DNA of 17,275 bases from Planctomycetota bacterium. GTDB lineage: Bacteria; Planctomycetota; UBA1135. Location of the stretch: positions 1 to 17,275 of the forward strand of contig JAQWRF010000075.1 of NCBI GenBank assembly GCA_029243845.1. Direction: 5' to 3'. Shown piece by piece: positions 1 to 7,139 of the stretch. Each line of letters starts with the position of its first letter. Within the stretch, counting starts at the first letter, position 1. The notes beneath the pieces were generated by a model, which saw only the letters and a program-made list of their open reading frames with translations, ran no database searches and was not told the DNA's origin. The position numbers and the translations under genes are program-made.

Positions 1-1
1 T

Positions 2-862
2 CTTGAATCTTTTGTCGCTAGAGAGCCAATAGCGTGGGAACAATTTTCATATCACACCGCGGAGTTGGTTCGCTACCTCGAAGGAACTAATTTTACAGAT
101 GTCGAAGTTGAAGTCGTTAATATGCTCTCTCAGCGTCAGGCGGTCCAGCAACAAATAGAAGCGCTCGAGCTGCAGCACAGTAGCAACTTGGCGCAACGCC
201 CTGTTTATGAGCAGCTCGTCGAAAGTCGCCCCGAGTTTGTTGTTGCAGGGCAATTATTAAGCGAAAACTCTGTTTATAAGTCAGCACTCGAGCGTTCAAG
301 TCAATTGGCCACTGAATTGGCATTAAAGAAACTCGAGCTCCGGGATAAACACCCAGAGATAGTGCGCTTGACTAACGAGTTGTCACTGGTGCAGACGCGC
401 ATGTCGCAACAAGCGGAGATGACTCATGCTAGCTCGACAATGTCACAAGACCCGCAGTCGCTAAGTTTTATGCAAAAAATGGTCGAAATCGATATTGCTG
501 AAGCTGGCTACGATTCGCAAAGAGCCATATTTGAACAAACGGCATCGCAGATAGACAGCAAGCTGCAAAACGTACCCGAATACCGTGCCGATGTTTCACG
601 GATCAATGCGCAAATCGCGCAGGCGCGTAATCACGCCGAAGACATTTCTGCGCGTCGCGCTGAGTTAGAGTTTCACTTGACCCATGGTTTAAGATTTACC
701 ATGTCAAATGAATACACTAAAGCTCTTCCTGAAAAAGCGCTGCCATTACCGACGCCAGTAGGCATCATGATTTTCAGTACACTTGCTGGCTTAATCGTTG
801 GCATCCTCGCGGCTGTCGTGGCCGAGTTAGTAAAACAGATGCGTCTGCGAAGCCCATACTAA
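2..862 (+). CDS. Chain-length determinant / polysaccharide co-polymerase (Wzz/GumC-like), 3' part
   Basis: The reading frame is open to the left edge, so the gene starts outside the window; 286 codons are visible. Most of the product is polar, heptad-rich helix, expected of the periplasmic coiled coil of Wzz/GumC/ExoP-type proteins, which set chain length during surface polysaccharide assembly. A KHPEIVRL segment at about visible residues 115-122 matches the 'kHPdv..L' signature usual in this family. A second stretch with a PEYRADVSRI core precedes a proline-rich juxtamembrane motif (EKALPLPTPVG). One transmembrane helix follows at about residues 253-278, with a short basic cytoplasmic tail. 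The protein ends right after this helix, so no C-terminal tyrosine-kinase domain is fused. The stop lies 3 bases before the lptF-like start. The family call is fairly secure; which polysaccharide it serves is unknown. Confidence 0.72.
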   Translation, partial: LESFVAREPIAWEQFSYHTAELVRYLEGTNFTDVEVEVVNMLSQRQAVQQQIEALELQHSSNLAQRPVYEQLVESRPEFVVAGQLLSENSVYKSALERSSQLATELALKKLELRDKHPEIVRLTNELSLVQTRMSQQAEMTHASSTMSQDPQSLSFMQKMVEIDIAEAGYDSQRAIFEQTASQIDSKLQNVPEYRADVSRINAQIAQARNHAEDISARRAELEFHLTHGLRFTMSNEYTKALPEKALPLPTPVGIMIFSTLAGLIVGILAAVVAELVKQMRLRSPY

Positions 863-865
863 ATA

Positions 866-1951
866 GTGCTACTTGGTCGTTCGTACTTCCGGGAAGTCAG
901 TCGCCACCTGTTAGCGGTGATGGTCAGTATTTTGTTTTTGATCGCCTTGGGCGCTGCTATTCGCGCTTCAGCCACGTCGCAGGGTGCGCCAATTTGGGTG
1001 CCGCTAAGTTTAGTTCCACTAATTGTTGGGCAGGCCTTGCCGTATTTTTTTCCGGTGGTATTGCTCATCAGTGTCGTGCTTGGCTATGGTCGGATGGCTG
1101 CCGATAACGAAGACGTCGCTGCTTTCGCCGCAGGCGTGAGCCCGGCTAAATTGCTGCAACCCGCGTTATGGTCTGGTTTGCTAGTTTGCTTAGTCACTTA
1201 TCCATTAACTGCCGAGGTGGCGCCAAGCTTACTCAGTAAAAAGCGCCAACTAATACAGAGCATGCCTATCGCCGTTCTGCAAAACACCAACCCTGGCGCC
1301 TCAGAGCTGCGGTTTAATGGAGTCTATCTCTCCTGGAACCATCTATCAGGTCCTGGGGAATTCCATGACATTTTATTGAGTATTGATTCGTCTAAAAGAG
1401 GCGATGAAGAACTCCGCCTCCGAGCCAACCGTGCGTCCATGAATGTCGAAGGTGACATACTAACCTTCACGTTCGAAGGTATGCGTACTTTTCGAGATGC
1501 GCGTGGTTTGTTCTATAACCCCGGGCAAACATGGTTAACTATCGATCTAGCAGAAATTAATCCAAGTCCCGAATTCCATAAAACACTATCCTTGGGGCGT
1601 ATCAAAGACAAATCTTCGCACGAATTGTTTTCCTCGCTTGAGACTGACATCTCCGCTGAAGACCGCAGCCATACATGGTTTATATTATGGCAACGCATGT
1701 CGATGGCTTTTGCTGCGATACCACTTTCCCTTATCGGCGCATTGCTCGGATTGCGTTTACGTAACGGTAGTTTCGCCTCTGGTTTCGCGTTGGCATTATC
1801 GTTCTTGCTGCTAGTCTATTTCCCACTGTTCCTTATGTGCGATAACCTAGAGGAGATAGATGTTTTGTCTCCGTTGGTAGCCGCTTGGCTGCCGGATTTC
1901 GTATTACTACTTGTTGTGGCATTAATGTTACGGCGCCATCACATTCATTAA
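866..1951 (+). CDS. lptF: LPS export permease, LptF/LptG (YjgP/YjgQ) family, LptF-like
   Basis: Predicted inner-membrane permease half of the LptB2FG transporter, which extracts LPS from the inner membrane and passes it to the periplasmic bridge. The 361 residues are normal for the family. Three hydrophobic helices (about 14-32, 48-72, 98-115) are followed by a periplasmic beta-rich domain (about 116-268) and three C-terminal helices (about 270-295, 302-323, 336-354). The cytoplasmic loop after helix 2 carries the family motif GRMAADNEDVAAFAAGVSP (residues 75-93), the coupling region facing the ATPase LptB. The start is GTG 3 bases after the previous stop. It is supported by the N-terminus, whose YFREVSRHLLAV resembles the conserved amphipathic start of LptF proteins. 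No Shine-Dalgarno is visible. The LptF versus LptG assignment rests on gene order and this motif. LptB, LptC and LptA are not in the window. Confidence 0.85.
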   Translation: MLLGRSYFREVSRHLLAVMVSILFLIALGAAIRASATSQGAPIWVPLSLVPLIVGQALPYFFPVVLLISVVLGYGRMAADNEDVAAFAAGVSPAKLLQPALWSGLLVCLVTYPLTAEVAPSLLSKKRQLIQSMPIAVLQNTNPGASELRFNGVYLSWNHLSGPGEFHDILLSIDSSKRGDEELRLRANRASMNVEGDILTFTFEGMRTFRDARGLFYNPGQTWLTIDLAEINPSPEFHKTLSLGRIKDKSSHELFSSLETDISAEDRSHTWFILWQRMSMAFAAIPLSLIGALLGLRLRNGSFASGFALALSFLLLVYFPLFLMCDNLEEIDVLSPLVAAWLPDFVLLLVVALMLRRHHIH

Positions 1952-1952
1952 A

Positions 1953-3011
1953 ATGCAAATATTCAATCGCTACGTCACGATTAATTACCTGCGCTTCTGC
2001 CTGTTGACGGCCGTTGCCTTTATCGGAATGTTCACGTTCATGGATTTGCTTGCTCGGGTTGACGACATACCTTTGTCGCGCGAGGCTGTTGGTTTAGAAA
2101 CAAGCGAAATATTTAATTACTATCTGCTTAATGCTGTGTTCTTGTTGTTTCAGTTCTTGCCATATATCTTATTGATTGCAGGTATAGGGTGCGTTACTCA
2201 ACTATTGCGAAAGCGTGAGTGGACGCCAATGTTAAGTGCCGGTCGCCCGACTTGGCGCTTGTTTGCCCCAATATTTATATGTGCGATGATCATTGCTACT
2301 TCGGTTTCAGCTTTTCGCGAGGCATTTATTTTGCAGCTCTTGCCGCAACATGAGTCTATTCAGCGCAAGTTGAGTAATCATTGCGAATGGCGCCCTACCG
2401 ATTTGTGGGTGCGTGGCGAGGGGTCGCAACGTTTGCATGCGCAAGTTTTTACTCCTGGCGAACCGGCTCGCATTACCGAGCTCGAGATATTTTCTTCCTC
2501 TAAGTTTGGCAACGATGCGCGTGTGTGGGCAGATAGCGCGGAGTATGTTGATGGTAAGTGGCAGCTACAGGGCGGTATTAAAACTGATTCTAAAGGTGCG
2601 ACAAGTGTCGATGTCTTCGAAGCAAGCGGATTTAGTCCAGACGATTTGTTGCTCTCATATTTCGTGCGCAAGCGTCCTCTAGACCTTAACCTTGAATCGT
2701 ACGCTAATCTGCTGCAATACGATTCTGGTCATCGCCAAGCTGAAACTTATATGTGGTCTGCGCGTACCTTCCCTTTTGTGGTCCTAGTATTGTTGGTGCT
2801 TGGATTGTCGACATCCATTAACTTCGAGCGCAGTAGCTCGAAAGAGGGTGTCGCGCGAGGACTGTTGATGTGCGCCTTGTTCTTCGTCGCCGAACTGTTG
2901 TTCCGTGACATGGGCGTGCGTGGTGCGGTTAGCCCGTGGCTAGCAGCTACTGCTCCGGTAAGTTTATTTGCCGGCGTTTCTCTGTGGGCATTTAGCCGTA
3001 CTCCAAGTTAA
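1953..3011 (+). CDS. lptG: LPS export permease, LptF/LptG family, LptG-like
   Basis: Second permease half, expected to pair with the upstream LptF-like protein as the membrane core of LptB2FG. It has 352 residues: helices at about 11-31, 52-82 and 97-118, a periplasmic beta-rich segment (about 120-268) and three C-terminal helices (about 270-290, 300-317, 322-345). After helix 2 the loop LLRKREWTPMLSAGRPTWRL (residues 84-103) matches the LptG coupling motif (k..El..l.a.G.s.wr). Its core here reads SAGRPTWR where GxS is more usual. The ATG lies 1 base after the lptF-like stop, so translation is probably coupled; no Shine-Dalgarno is seen. Similar length and topology make an internal F/G mix-up possible, but a pair of YjgP/YjgQ-family permeases is clear. 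Confidence 0.83.
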   Translation: MQIFNRYVTINYLRFCLLTAVAFIGMFTFMDLLARVDDIPLSREAVGLETSEIFNYYLLNAVFLLFQFLPYILLIAGIGCVTQLLRKREWTPMLSAGRPTWRLFAPIFICAMIIATSVSAFREAFILQLLPQHESIQRKLSNHCEWRPTDLWVRGEGSQRLHAQVFTPGEPARITELEIFSSSKFGNDARVWADSAEYVDGKWQLQGGIKTDSKGATSVDVFEASGFSPDDLLLSYFVRKRPLDLNLESYANLLQYDSGHRQAETYMWSARTFPFVVLVLLVLGLSTSINFERSSSKEGVARGLLMCALFFVAELLFRDMGVRGAVSPWLAATAPVSLFAGVSLWAFSRTPS

Positions 3012-3020
3012 GATAAAGAT

Positions 3021-4250
3021 ATGCGAAAATCACCGCTACCGTTGCTTCTTCTAGCCATCGTCTCTTGTCAGTCGTCTCTGCTCGATAGTGGTGATAGCTA
3101 CTTTCGTCAGCAAAGCTACTTGCAAGCATATAACGCTTACATGTCGATTGAGGATGCTGATGCAGAAGTGCAGCAACGCATTGCTACCACTCGCTATTTC
3201 TTGTTAGAAGATATGGTGCGCGACTTTAGTAATCGCGGTGAACCAGATGCAGGCTTAGCCTTGCTCAAAAAAATCACGCCTCTAGCGCCTGACAGTCGCC
3301 AGCAGGTCCTTGAAGATTTAGACTTGCGATGCCGTAATCATATCGCAACACGTCACTTCGATTTAGCCTTGCAGTTCAACGATATCGGAGACAAAAATAG
3401 TGCTATTCGCGAGTTGTTAGTGGCGCTAACTTGGCGCGACGATTTTTCTCCGGCAATAGAGCGTCTAGCGATCATTACCGAGCGCGAACAAATGCGCAAC
3501 GCCCAAGGCGAAGAGAAATACCTAGATGCCATTGCTCAGCTAGAGGCGGGCTCTGACGTACGCGCTCGTACGGCCTTTATGCACGCTAGCCATTTACTGA
3601 CCGACCCGAAGTTGGCCTCTAAGCGTTTAAATGCGATTAGCGAAAATCTTGCTGAAGAGGCAATGCGTCAAGCTCAGTTATATCTTGATGCTCAACAAAC
3701 CGGCATGGCCTGGGTTGCTGTGAAAAATGCTATTCATCTTGGTATAGACGATCCAGCCGCGCTTGCCATTGCCGAGCGCTTAGATGACATTTTGCGCTCT
3801 CAAGCACATTTAATATCTGCGGATATTAAAGTTCGTGCAGGCGACCATGAGCTTGCGAAGTTGACTATCGATAAAGCCGCAGAGCATTCAGTGGTTGAGC
3901 ATACGGCTTTGTTGATTGAAATACGCAATCGCAACACCGACCTACAGCAAGAGCAGCGCTATCTGCAAGCACGTGCCTATGAAATAGATTCGCAGTTATC
4001 TCATGCAAGCTCTTTGTATTTGCAAATATATAGCGACAGTGACGAGTATGGCTACAGAGATACTGAGCAACGCTTGGCAAGCATCGCAACTCGCCTGAGC
4101 GAAGCAGAGCTGTATTATCAGCAAGCATTACTTGCCGCCGAGAATGGCGACGCCGAGGGGCACATGCAAATGTTGCGCTCCGTGTTGCAATTATCCATTG
4201 ATTACAAAGATGCGTTGCATTTATTCGACATGGCTAACCGGGTCAATTAA
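3021..4250 (+). CDS. Predicted lipoprotein with helical (TPR-like) repeats
   Basis: 409 residues. The N-terminus is a lipoprotein signal: basic MRK, a leucine-rich core, and lipobox IVSC with the acylated Cys at residue 16. The mature part is almost wholly alpha-helical, made of paired amphipathic helices of about 34 residues. Examples are around residues 22-42 (SYFRQQSYLQAYNAY), 108-150, 215-250 and 318-375, which look like degenerate TPR or similar solenoid repeats. No catalytic motif is visible. TPR lipoproteins of this kind usually scaffold envelope complexes. Its place 9 bases after the LptG-like gene suggests a role in envelope or LPS biogenesis, but this is inference from position only. 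No close family is recognised. Confidence 0.72.
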   Translation: MRKSPLPLLLLAIVSCQSSLLDSGDSYFRQQSYLQAYNAYMSIEDADAEVQQRIATTRYFLLEDMVRDFSNRGEPDAGLALLKKITPLAPDSRQQVLEDLDLRCRNHIATRHFDLALQFNDIGDKNSAIRELLVALTWRDDFSPAIERLAIITEREQMRNAQGEEKYLDAIAQLEAGSDVRARTAFMHASHLLTDPKLASKRLNAISENLAEEAMRQAQLYLDAQQTGMAWVAVKNAIHLGIDDPAALAIAERLDDILRSQAHLISADIKVRAGDHELAKLTIDKAAEHSVVEHTALLIEIRNRNTDLQQEQRYLQARAYEIDSQLSHASSLYLQIYSDSDEYGYRDTEQRLASIATRLSEAELYYQQALLAAENGDAEGHMQMLRSVLQLSIDYKDALHLFDMANRVN

Positions 4251-4259
4251 ACGACTGGC

Positions 4260-5063
4260 ATGACAATCAAAGTCGCTGCATTTCCTTTCGACGTCCGCCC
4301 AGCGCAAGTCGAAACCAATCTGCAGCAAGTACTCAACGCGGTCGGCGATTGTGGTAAGGCAGGGGTGCAGCTGTTAGTACTCCCAGAAAAATGGACGACT
4401 TCTTTTCTGGCCGAATACTCTGCAGAAATTCGCGCCGAGAGTGAAGAGGCTTTGCTTAAGGTGCATCAAGCGGCTGCCGCAGTTGATTTGATTGTCGTGG
4501 GTTCCTCCCCGGGTGGCGATGGTGATAAACCAGCAAACGTAGCGCACGTGATTGGTGCTGCAGGCAATCTTCGCCCGTATGCGAAACGCATGCTGTTTAG
4601 TCCAACGGGCGAAGGCCGTCAAGTTGAGCGCGGAATGTCGCAGCCGGTGATTGTCGAAACGGCAATCGGTCGCATCATGCCGATTATTTGTTACGACTTG
4701 CGTTTCCCAGAGATTTGCCGTGAGGCTTTGTATCAGCAGGCTGATATTTTGGTGTGTTGTGCGCAGTGGCCAACCCCGCGGGCCCACGCGTTTGAGTTGC
4801 TGAGTTGTGCGCGCGCTGTTGAAAACCAGTTGTTTACGATATCTTGCAACCGCTCTGGCGAAGCTGCTCTTGATGGCAAGCGGCCGATGCATTTCCCAGA
4901 ATCAGCGTTGGTGGCAGATCCACTGGGTACGATTCATGCGAGGTGCGATGATGGCAGCCTGTTAATCACCGAAATAGATATTGAAAGTGCTGAAAAAGTG
5001 CGCACTCAAGTGCCAATATCACGGGATTTACGTAAAGCGGGGCTGTGGCCAAACCAAGATTAG
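4260..5063 (+). CDS. Carbon-nitrogen hydrolase (nitrilase superfamily), omega-amidase-like
   Basis: 267 residues, typical for single-domain soluble members. The Glu-Lys-Cys triad is complete: E43 in LLVLPEKW, K109 in RPYAKRMLF, and nucleophile C144 in IICYDLRFPE. The CYDLRFPE core followed by ADILVCCAQWPTPRAHAFELL and the late ARAVENQ segment resemble the Nit2/omega-amidase and YafV-type branch. That branch hydrolyses small amides such as alpha-ketoglutaramate. The actual substrate cannot be read from sequence; other branches (N-carbamoyl hydrolases, deaminated-glutathione amidase) are possible. There is no signal peptide, so it is cytoplasmic. The gene begins 9 bases after the lipoprotein stop and ends 16 bases before the thiolase, so it is probably co-transcribed with both. 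No Shine-Dalgarno precedes the ATG. Confidence 0.85.
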   Translation: MTIKVAAFPFDVRPAQVETNLQQVLNAVGDCGKAGVQLLVLPEKWTTSFLAEYSAEIRAESEEALLKVHQAAAAVDLIVVGSSPGGDGDKPANVAHVIGAAGNLRPYAKRMLFSPTGEGRQVERGMSQPVIVETAIGRIMPIICYDLRFPEICREALYQQADILVCCAQWPTPRAHAFELLSCARAVENQLFTISCNRSGEAALDGKRPMHFPESALVADPLGTIHARCDDGSLLITEIDIESAEKVRTQVPISRDLRKAGLWPNQD

Positions 5064-5079
5064 TCGGCGTCGCTAAAAT

Positions 5080-6273
5080 ATGCCATTAATGACTGATGTC
5101 TTCATAGTTAGTGCCTGTCGTACACCGATCGGGCGATTCCAAGGCTCATTGAGTAAATTCCGTGCACCTGAGTTAGGCGCTATGGCAATCAAAGAGGCTT
5201 TGCAGCGCGCAAACGTAGATGGCGAAAATGTCGATGAGGTCATCATGGGCAATGTGCTGCAAGCTGGTGTGGGGCAAAACCCTGCACGTCAGGCGATGAT
5301 TTTCGCAGGTTTACCGAACACGGTGCCACCGTTTACGGTCAACAAAGTATGTGGCTCAGGTTTAAAAGCGGTAATGCTGGCAGCGCAGTCGATTAAAGCA
5401 GGTGACAATCATGTCGTAGTGGCCGGAGGTTTCGAATCCATGAGCCAAGCCCCGTACCTGGTGCCTTCGGCGCGAACGGGTGCGAGATTGGGTGATACGA
5501 AGTTAGTGGATGCGATGGTGCACGATGGCCTATGGGATTTTTACTCGGACCAGCACATGGGCATGACGGGCGAATTGGTCGCCGACGAATACGGAATCAC
5601 TCGCGAAATGCAAGACGAGTTAGCGGAGCGCTCGCATAAACGCGCAGCAGCTGCTTGGGAAGCCGGTAACTTCGATGAAGAAACTTTCGACATCGAAATC
5701 CCGCAACGTAAGAAAGACCCGATCACTTTACGTCAAGACGAAGGCATTCGCTCCGACACGACCCTTGAATCGCTCGGTAAAATGCGCGCGGCATTCAAGA
5801 AAGACGGTTCGGTGACAGCTGGTAATGCTTCGCAAATTTCAGACGGAGCTGCCGCATTGGTTATTGCCTCTGGTGAAGCTGTCGAGAAATACGGCCTTAA
5901 GCCATTAGCTAAAATTACCGGTTATGCAACGGGTGGCATGGCTCCAGAATGGGTGATGATGGCGCCAAAAGCGGCCGTCGAAAATCTTGAAGCTATTACG
6001 GGTAAGTCACGTCATGATTACGATTTATTCGAAATTAACGAGGCGTTCTCATCTGGTGGCTGCGCCTTAGCGAAAGTTCTAGAACTCGATGTCGATAAGA
6101 TCAACGTCAACGGTGGTGCAGTTGCACTTGGTCACCCGATTGGTGGCAGTGGTGCACGCATCCTGACAACTCTGATTTACGCGCTCAAGCAGCGCGGTTT
6201 GAAAACAGGTGTTGCAACTCTCTGTCTCGGTGGCGGCAATGCTGTGGCCACAGCAATCGAACTAGTCGATTAA
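5080..6273 (+). CDS. Thiolase (acetyl-CoA C-acetyltransferase / 3-ketoacyl-CoA thiolase)
   Basis: 397 residues, full length for a thiolase. It reversibly cleaves a 3-ketoacyl-CoA with CoA to give acetyl-CoA and a shortened acyl-CoA, or condenses two acetyl-CoA. The acyl-accepting nucleophile is C91 in VNKVCGSGLKA. The C-terminal catalytic pair is H352 in VALGHPIGGSGAR and C382 in TLCLGGGNA. The NEAF motif that shapes the oxyanion hole is also present (FEINEAFSSGG). The overall match is to the biosynthetic/acetoacetyl-CoA thiolase type. Two ATGs are close together, at 5080 and 5089; the second gives the more typical MTDVFIVSACRTPIG start, and neither has a Shine-Dalgarno. It lies 7 bases before the 3-hydroxyacyl-CoA dehydrogenase, the enzyme of the preceding step. 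Confidence 0.93.
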   Translation: MPLMTDVFIVSACRTPIGRFQGSLSKFRAPELGAMAIKEALQRANVDGENVDEVIMGNVLQAGVGQNPARQAMIFAGLPNTVPPFTVNKVCGSGLKAVMLAAQSIKAGDNHVVVAGGFESMSQAPYLVPSARTGARLGDTKLVDAMVHDGLWDFYSDQHMGMTGELVADEYGITREMQDELAERSHKRAAAAWEAGNFDEETFDIEIPQRKKDPITLRQDEGIRSDTTLESLGKMRAAFKKDGSVTAGNASQISDGAAALVIASGEAVEKYGLKPLAKITGYATGGMAPEWVMMAPKAAVENLEAITGKSRHDYDLFEINEAFSSGGCALAKVLELDVDKINVNGGAVALGHPIGGSGARILTTLIYALKQRGLKTGVATLCLGGGNAVATAIELVD

Positions 6274-6280
6274 TAAAACA

Positions 6281-7135
6281 ATGACTTCATCTCTTAAAGT
6301 AGCAGTAATCGGTGCCGGAACCATGGGCAATGGCATCGCTCAAACATATGCCGCCAACGGCCACAACGTGACCTTGGTAGATATGTCTCAAGAAGGTCTC
6401 GATCGCGGCTTGGCAGCCATTCGTAAGTCACTGGACCGTTTCGTAAAGAAAGAAAAAATCACTCAAGAGCAATCAGACGAAATCATGGCTCGTGTTGCTG
6501 GGTCTACTGATTTGCCAACAGCAGTTGCTGATGTCGATATGGTTGTTGAGGCCGTGTTCGAGCGTGAAGATGTCAAGAAAGACGTTTTTGTGCAGCTCGA
6601 TAAGCATGCTCCTCAAGGCGCCATTCTCGCGACGAATACCTCTTCAATTTCAATCACTGCGATTGCCAGTGCGACTAGCCGACCAGAATCGGTGGTGGGT
6701 ATGCACTTTATGAATCCGGTACCTTTAATGAAGCTTGTCGAGCTTATTAAAGGCGAAAAGACTTCTGATGAAGTTGTGTCGCGTACTAAAGAAATAGCCG
6801 AGGGCCTTGGCAAAACCGTTGGTGTCGCCGAGGACTACGCAGGTTTCATCTCTAATCGCGTGTTAATGCCCATGATTAACGAGGCTGCATTCACTCTTTA
6901 CGAGGGTGTTGCAACTCGCGACGATATCGACACCATCATGAAGCTAGGTATGAATCATCCGATGGGGCCATTGGCTCTTGCCGATTTTATTGGCATTGAT
7001 GTTTGTGTAAACATTCTTGACTACATGCGCGATCAATTCGGTGACCCTAAATTCAGATGCGCTCCTAATATGCGGCGCATGGTCGAAGCCGGCAAGCTTG
7101 GCCGTAAGTCAGGCGAAGGCTTCTACACTTACTAA
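6281..7135 (+). CDS. 3-hydroxybutyryl-CoA / 3-hydroxyacyl-CoA dehydrogenase
   Basis: 284 residues, the size of stand-alone Hbd/PaaH/FadB2-type enzymes. It oxidises (S)-3-hydroxyacyl-CoA with NAD(P)+ to 3-ketoacyl-CoA, or reduces acetoacetyl-CoA in the other direction. The Rossmann fingerprint VAVIGAGTMGNGIA (residues 7-20) is followed by D34 at the end of beta-2, which suggests NAD preference. The catalytic His is H142 in VGMHFMNPVP, paired with E154 in KLVELIKG. S121 in the NTSS motif and N192 in GFISNRVLMP complete the site. The usual C-terminal GxGFYxY ending is present. It is the last gene of the left operon. Its stop is separated by 4 bases from the convergent sulfatase-like gene, and no terminator hairpin is evident there. 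Confidence 0.93.
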   Translation: MTSSLKVAVIGAGTMGNGIAQTYAANGHNVTLVDMSQEGLDRGLAAIRKSLDRFVKKEKITQEQSDEIMARVAGSTDLPTAVADVDMVVEAVFEREDVKKDVFVQLDKHAPQGAILATNTSSISITAIASATSRPESVVGMHFMNPVPLMKLVELIKGEKTSDEVVSRTKEIAEGLGKTVGVAEDYAGFISNRVLMPMINEAAFTLYEGVATRDDIDTIMKLGMNHPMGPLALADFIGIDVCVNILDYMRDQFGDPKFRCAPNMRRMVEAGKLGRKSGEGFYTY

Positions 7136-7139
7136 AGAA

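Noticed and set aside
4374..4892. 172-codon open frame on the minus strand
   Set aside because: It lies wholly antisense to the nitrilase-family gene, whose Glu-Lys-Cys triad is intact, and the translation looks like no protein family.
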